NCBI GenBank assembly: GCA_023313575.1
Contig: JAJTTP010000005.1
Span: 2,666,001-2,730,000 of the forward strand
Direction of reading: 5' to 3'
Length of the DNA: 64,000 bases
From: Eutypella sp. D-1
Taxonomy: Eukaryota > Ascomycota > Sordariomycetes > Xylariales > Diatrypaceae
Shown piece by piece: positions 59,811 to 64,000 of the stretch (the stretch's first letter is position 1; the number at the start of each line of letters is the position of its first letter). A program made the position numbers and the translations under genes. The notes under the pieces are model-generated. The model was not told the DNA's origin. It saw nothing but the letters and a program-made list of their open reading frames with translations, and ran no database searches.

Positions 59811-60209
59811 CTAGTCTCCCTCCACAGGCGAATAGTTAACCCCGTTGTCATAGCCGCAATCTGCCCATATCCTGCCTGGGATGTCCTCCCAGTCCTCTTC
59901 ATCACTAGCGGCCCTCTTCTTCTTCTCTTTATCCCACAGTTCCTTGCCCTCGGTTTGGCAGGCACGGAGGAATTTCCCAAATGTTCCCTTAATCGTATGT
60001 GCTGGACAATCTTGTTTTTCGGCATCAAACTCTCCTCCCCGACTTTCACAGGCCTTCTTCGTAAGAGCCGAATTCTTTGACGCTGACCCGGCCTCCTTGA
60101 TATCGCGCGCATCCAATCCTGGTGCATTTACGATGAAACATTTGCAGGCTATGGCTGTGTTCACCGCAAAGGCAGCAAGAAGTGTGGTAGCAATGGAAGA
60201 GACTCGCAT
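59811..60209 (-). CDS. Small secreted cysteine-containing protein
   Basis: Single exon, 132 residues from the ATG at 60209. Residues 1-21 (MRVSSIATTLLAAFAVNTAIA) form a clear signal peptide with an AIA cleavage site. The mature protein begins CKCF and has six Cys in all (about 22, 24, 54, 68, 84, 118), an even number suited to three disulphides. A KKKR run (about 96-99) could be a kexin-type site, and the tail is acidic. I do not recognise a named family; small size, signal peptide and Cys content are effector-like, but such proteins also occur in saprotrophs. It is convergent with the nucleoside transporter. No function is assigned. Confidence 0.75.
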   Translation of the reverse strand: MRVSSIATTLLAAFAVNTAIACKCFIVNAPGLDARDIKEAGSASKNSALTKKACESRGGEFDAEKQDCPAHTIKGTFGKFLRACQTEGKELWDKEKKKRAASDEEDWEDIPGRIWADCGYDNGVNYSPVEGD

Positions 60210-61332
60210 CTTGGGCGGGTTCGTAGTGTTCACGCCGCGAAAGTGGAAAGGGGAGAAGACAGGATAAATGTGGTAATCCAGGTGATGAAATCAGCTGTTT
60301 GGTGGGTTTTTAGAGCTTAAAGACGTTGGCTGGTGCCGGTACAATGACTTGAAGACAAGAAGCAGTTAGCTGTGGGTATTTGACATTTGTTGGTAATACT
60401 ATGTTGGTGAGCCAACAATCATCGAGTGGTCCTTTGACGCACCCTTTAAGTAGTCGTTCGAAATCGCATTTTTAAGAGTCGAAATTTCCAAAGCATGATG
60501 CATTTGCTCTTTAATCCGTACCCTTTGGCCTGATATAAATCTCGCCGTGCTATACATAAACTCGGGTACTTATACGAAGGATCTTGGTATTTTATTTTTG
60601 ACATTAACTTAATTTGATCTGCACGACTAATCTGGCAATTAAGTCAGCGACGGTGATCGAGTTAGAGATCCATTCGAATACTAACTCCGGTAATGACGAA
60701 TTGGGCGATTCATACACATCCCCTATTAACATCTGAATTCAAAAGATAGCACCTGAAAGGGTTCTCTCGTTTCTTTTTTTACACATGCTGAACCTCCATT
60801 CGATATTTACTCGGTCTTTCTACTTGCTGTCTTTCTAGCTACCGTTTATAAGCCAAATCAGGATGGCTTGGCTATCGCAGCTTATGAAACCGTTAAGTCA
60901 GCCAAGGGAAGCTCCAAACTTAGGACCATATACCTATCTAGCCGTACGCAGATATTTCGGGCCCGGATATATCAATTAGACTTCACTAGCAGACGGAATT
61001 TCTCTACGAAGGCAATATGGGTATAAAAGAGGACGGATAGATTTGTGCACCTCTACGAGGCAGCGCAACTGAGCAGGTGTGAGCTGGTTGCTCTGGTAAA
61101 CCTGTGTGATGATATGAATACTATTATGGTGCCTAGGGCAAGGGGTTACTATGGCCCATACTGTAGATCCTGATCAGCTTAGCTAGCCCTATATATATAA
61201 TTACGAAGGCCCTGGGCTGGTACATAGTCTCTTCTTTTACGCGGCATCGCTGGCGCTTCAGCTTTTTACACCTATTACCAGGCTGTTAATTAATTCAATA
61301 TATAATTATTTATTACTTTACTTTTTAACGCC
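60210..61332. other. Intergenic, moderately AT-rich towards the right
   Basis: Promoter side of the secreted protein gene, then a stretch with AT-rich patches (about 61180-61325). No gene seen. Confidence 0.5.
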
Positions 61333-61806
61333 TTCATGGCAGCTTTCAAAAACTTCTAGACCGACAACCCTACAACGATCCTCCGATAGAGCAATATAAT
61401 ATTAAGCTTTATGGTCCAGATGAACAGGATATATGTTGCGACACCGGCGCAAAATAATTGTGCCGTGTATATAACTTTGGCTTCTTCTTCTGAGAGAGCT
61501 TCCCGGGCGTCTAGTGGAAGAGCGTGTAAGTCACCAAGTCCGCCCACTATATGCGCGGCTATGGTCATGGCGGTGTAGGTCGCCTGGAGATTATACACGT
61601 GAGCCCATATATCTCATATACTAGATAGAAACGCAATAGAAGATAGGGACGTATATGACATACTCATGGAAGAATATCATGTAGTCATCAGGCTGAAATC
61701 CTGAGAACCCAACCAACCTCCAGCGAAAGGCGATTCGCGCAAAGATAATGAGAGACCCGATGGGATAGAGAGACACATTTTCGATAAGCTCTGGAGGGGC
61801 GCCCAT
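61333..61806 (-). pseudogene. Truncated rhodopsin-fold (Pth11-like) integral membrane protein
   Basis: Two exon-like segments on the minus strand. 61660-61806 starts at an ATG and reads into RIAFRWRLVGFSGFQPDDYM. 61356-61583 includes TAMTIAAHIVGGLGDLHALP and TYILFIWTIKLNIILLYRRIV. This is the start of the fungal rhodopsin-domain membrane protein family (first helices, with the DDYM motif). The frame stops at 61356-61358 after GLSV, but KFLKAAM continues behind the stop as the family would, so the stop is probably a mutated codon. Downstream sequence turns AT-rich and the remaining helices are missing. The joining intron has a weak donor (GTCATA); the better donor nearby breaks the frame. Confidence 0.68.
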
Positions 61807-62943
61807 ATTCACGCACGTCCGAAGATTTAGGTGTTTCTTTGCCTTACTTCGCGACAAGTCGAAAATAGAGATCGAAACCTGAGGAACGGTAAGCTATGAC
61901 AGCGGTCCCAGAACCAGGTGAAATATGACTAGGCCCCTACCTAAGCATTAACCTGTGTCGAGAATGCTAAAGGGGAAGGGGGTCATCAGGTGCTTCCGGA
62001 CTTTGCTGACAAGGGTAAGGGTCATAAATCGCGACCCCAAACTATAATCAAAACCCCTTTTTAGCTTTCTAACCTATCAAGAGTAAGTTAGTTAGATTCC
62101 AAGGAAACCAATCAAGCCACCCCTATTTTCTTCTCATCCTCCTCCATCGAAACATCAGAAGATATGCAAATGCTAGTAGGTGGCCGGAGTAGAACAACAT
62201 ATTAGTGTACAAATACCTACTGGTGAATGTACTCTAGTGTGTTAGTATAAGCTACATCTAGATCCTAATTATTAGACAGCGTCCCCAGGAGAGTAGGTTA
62301 GGCCCACCCTACAAATATGGATCACCCTTGATATTTATGCACGATGCACCATATGTACTATGTTTCAATGCAACACAAATGTCTTGGTACATGGACACCA
62401 GTTGGATACAGGTGTTTACGCCTTCATGGCAGAGATAGGAAGCGTTCAGCCAGTCAAGGTCTTTTTTTCAAGCCCGAGCAACCTTTAAGAACGGCATACT
62501 TATAATTACTTACTCACTACCTAGGTACCTCGGTGTTGGCTATACATTTAAAGTAGAACGAAGCGGAACGCTACGAGTATTCAGTCTGGTGATTTAGTAC
62601 CTTTGGGTACTTATTAAAAAGAATTTTTGGCGTGAGTGATGTCTCGGACATGATTCCTGTTCTAAGTATCACGGAGCGGAGCGGCCTTGAGCGGGGTAGC
62701 CTTGTGTAAGACACGAATCCCCCCCCATCACTATGATAAGTCTCATACTCCCCCATTTTGCCATCAAACACTCCATAGTCATTCAATTCAACAAGGCCGC
62801 TTGTCACAACAAAACCCTGTTTTATTCCTTTGCGAGTTCTGACTACATGCTGGATTCCTCAGTTTAGCCCCCGTCCACAGAATATACCACTATCAAAGCC
62901 TCATACGTTCCCATTCCTATTTCCAGCACTCGCTCAAGCCGAT
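61807..62943. other. Intergenic upstream of aldehyde dehydrogenase
   Basis: No gene recognised. It contains the promoter region of the aldehyde dehydrogenase gene and a CCTAGGTACC motif near 62520. Confidence 0.5.
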
Positions 62944-64000
62944 ATGTCTACCGCATCCGACTACAAGATTACCTTCAATGTAAGAAGTATTAAATAGACT
63001 TCGGGCTCATCCTACTATCATCTAACATCCCAACTATGTAGGCATTTCACAATGTCATCAACAACACTCTGAGCGATACAGCGGTTACACGACACAGTAT
63101 ATCCCCGAGTATAGAGGAGCCTCTGTGGAATGTTCCGGTATCGACCCAGGAAGATGTGGACCGTGCTGTGAGCGCAGCAGCGGAAGCATTCCTTTCCTGG
63201 AAAAAGCTATCTCAGGATGAGCGCGCGGTGTATCTTAACAAGCTCGCCGACGCTATCGAAGCTAACAAAGATGCTTTTGTCGAGCTGCTCGGTAAGGAAG
63301 TTGGAAAGCCCCCACAGGCCGGAGCATTTGAGATGTCCCTTACGATGGGTCTGGCCCGAGAGACACCTAAACTACGGCTGAAGGAAGAGAAGATTATTGA
63401 TAGTGCGGAGGTATGCACCTCCCACTTCTCCCCTTCTATTCTATAACGTTTGTGTTTACTGAACCCTTGTTGCAGCGAACCGCTATTGTGCGTCATGTAC
63501 CTCTTGGGGTTGGTGTCGGCATCGTTCCGTGGAACTTTCCCCTCACTCTGGCAATTGGCAAATTGGCACCAGCTCTTCTTGCTGGCAACACCTTGATTTT
63601 GAAGCCATCACCATACGCGCCTTACTCGATACTAAAGCTCGCAGAACTAGGCACCAAGATTTTCCCACCGGGGGTCTTCCAAGCTCTCAGCGGTGACGAA
63701 AGTCTCGGTCCCATGCTCACGGCTCACCCTGGCATTGCAAAAGTCAGCTTTACCGGTTCTGTCGAGACTGGCAAGAAGGTCATGGCCGCATGCGCCAGTA
63801 CCCTGAAACGAGTGACGCTTGAGCTCGGTGGCAATGATGCAGCTATTATCTGCGATGATGTCGATATCGATGCGGTGGCTCCTCCGGTAAGATACCCGGC
63901 CGCCATGCTTTGCTTCTTGGGGTAGATACCAATACCTTATCAAACAGGTCACCTTCCTCAGTTTTGTTCACTGCGGGCAGATCTGCATGAACATCAAACG
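62944..64000 (+). CDS. NAD(P)-dependent aldehyde dehydrogenase, 5' part (runs off the window)
   Basis: Exons 62944-62979, 63042-63410, 63476-63886 and 63948 onward (at least to 64000), all in consistent phase; about 290 residues are present. ALDH landmarks include PWNFPL with the catalytic Asn, the KPSPYAP cofactor-loop segment, FTGSVETGKKV (NAD-binding turn) and LELGGND with the general-base Glu. GQICMN carries the catalytic Cys just before the window ends. The enzyme oxidises an aldehyde to the acid; the substrate cannot be told from sequence. The first exon is only 12 codons. Roughly the last third of the protein lies beyond the edge. Confidence 0.94.

Noticed and set aside
61329..62432. 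15-bp identical words (ACGCCTTCATGGCAG) flanking the membrane protein pseudogene
   Set aside because: A shared 15-mer in a 64-kb window is expected by chance about once or twice, and similarity does not extend beyond it.
1..64000. CRISPR array, prokaryotic operon or biosynthetic gene cluster
   Set aside because: Genes have fungal introns, no spacer-repeat array exists, and no backbone synthase or clustered tailoring genes are present.

Overview
The window looks like nuclear DNA of a filamentous ascomycete (Pezizomycotina, probably Sordariomycetes). The genes are single-exon or carry short GT-AG introns of about 50-110 bases. Intergenic DNA is long and rich in microsatellites. One 16-kb block has been reduced to AT-rich, TpA-heavy sequence in the manner of repeat-induced point mutation (RIP). 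This placement is inference from gene families and style; no marker gene fixes the species.

Layout, left flank (1-29 kb). A small acidic nuclear-type protein (955-1815, minus) is followed by a long gene-poor stretch holding a wrecked PP2C/PTC5-type phosphatase pseudogene (about 5300-6938) and a tRNA-like locus (7348-7461). Next come a Gyp3/Msb3-type Rab GTPase-activating protein (14344-17226, plus), a ubiquitin-conjugating E2 (19298-19868, minus) with an 18-bp minisatellite directly behind its stop codon, a BTB/POZ protein (23158-24054, minus), and a six-exon, six-helix membrane protein (27447-28741, minus).

Island (about 29.4-45.7 kb). This block has almost no open frames and holds two full-length Ty3/Gypsy-type elements of the chromodomain class in the same orientation. 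Element 1 (30213-37061) is bounded by the 5-bp target duplication GTAAT. Element 2 (38128-45008) is bounded by TATAC. A solo LTR on the opposite strand (37591-38018) lies between them. Both coding regions are destroyed: Trp, Gln and Cys codons have become stops or Tyr. RT, integrase, zinc-knuckle and chromodomain signatures can still be read. A 216-bp repeat occurs once at each rim of the island in opposite orientation.

Right flank (46-64 kb) returns abruptly to ordinary housekeeping genes: signal peptidase SEC11 (46154-46755, plus), convergent with a CWF19-like splicing factor (47173-49341, minus), which is divergent from the Pol III factor BRF1 (50397-52904, plus). Then follow a concentrative nucleoside transporter (56770-58902, plus), a small secreted six-cysteine protein (59811-60209, minus), a truncated rhodopsin-fold membrane protein pseudogene (61333-61806, minus) and an aldehyde dehydrogenase running off the right edge (62944-64000, plus).

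The genes do not form an operon or an obvious cluster; they are separate housekeeping or accessory loci. The most distinctive content is the RIP-degraded retrotransposon island with readable boundaries, and the decayed phosphatase. I found no convincing new defence, mobile or biosynthetic system.
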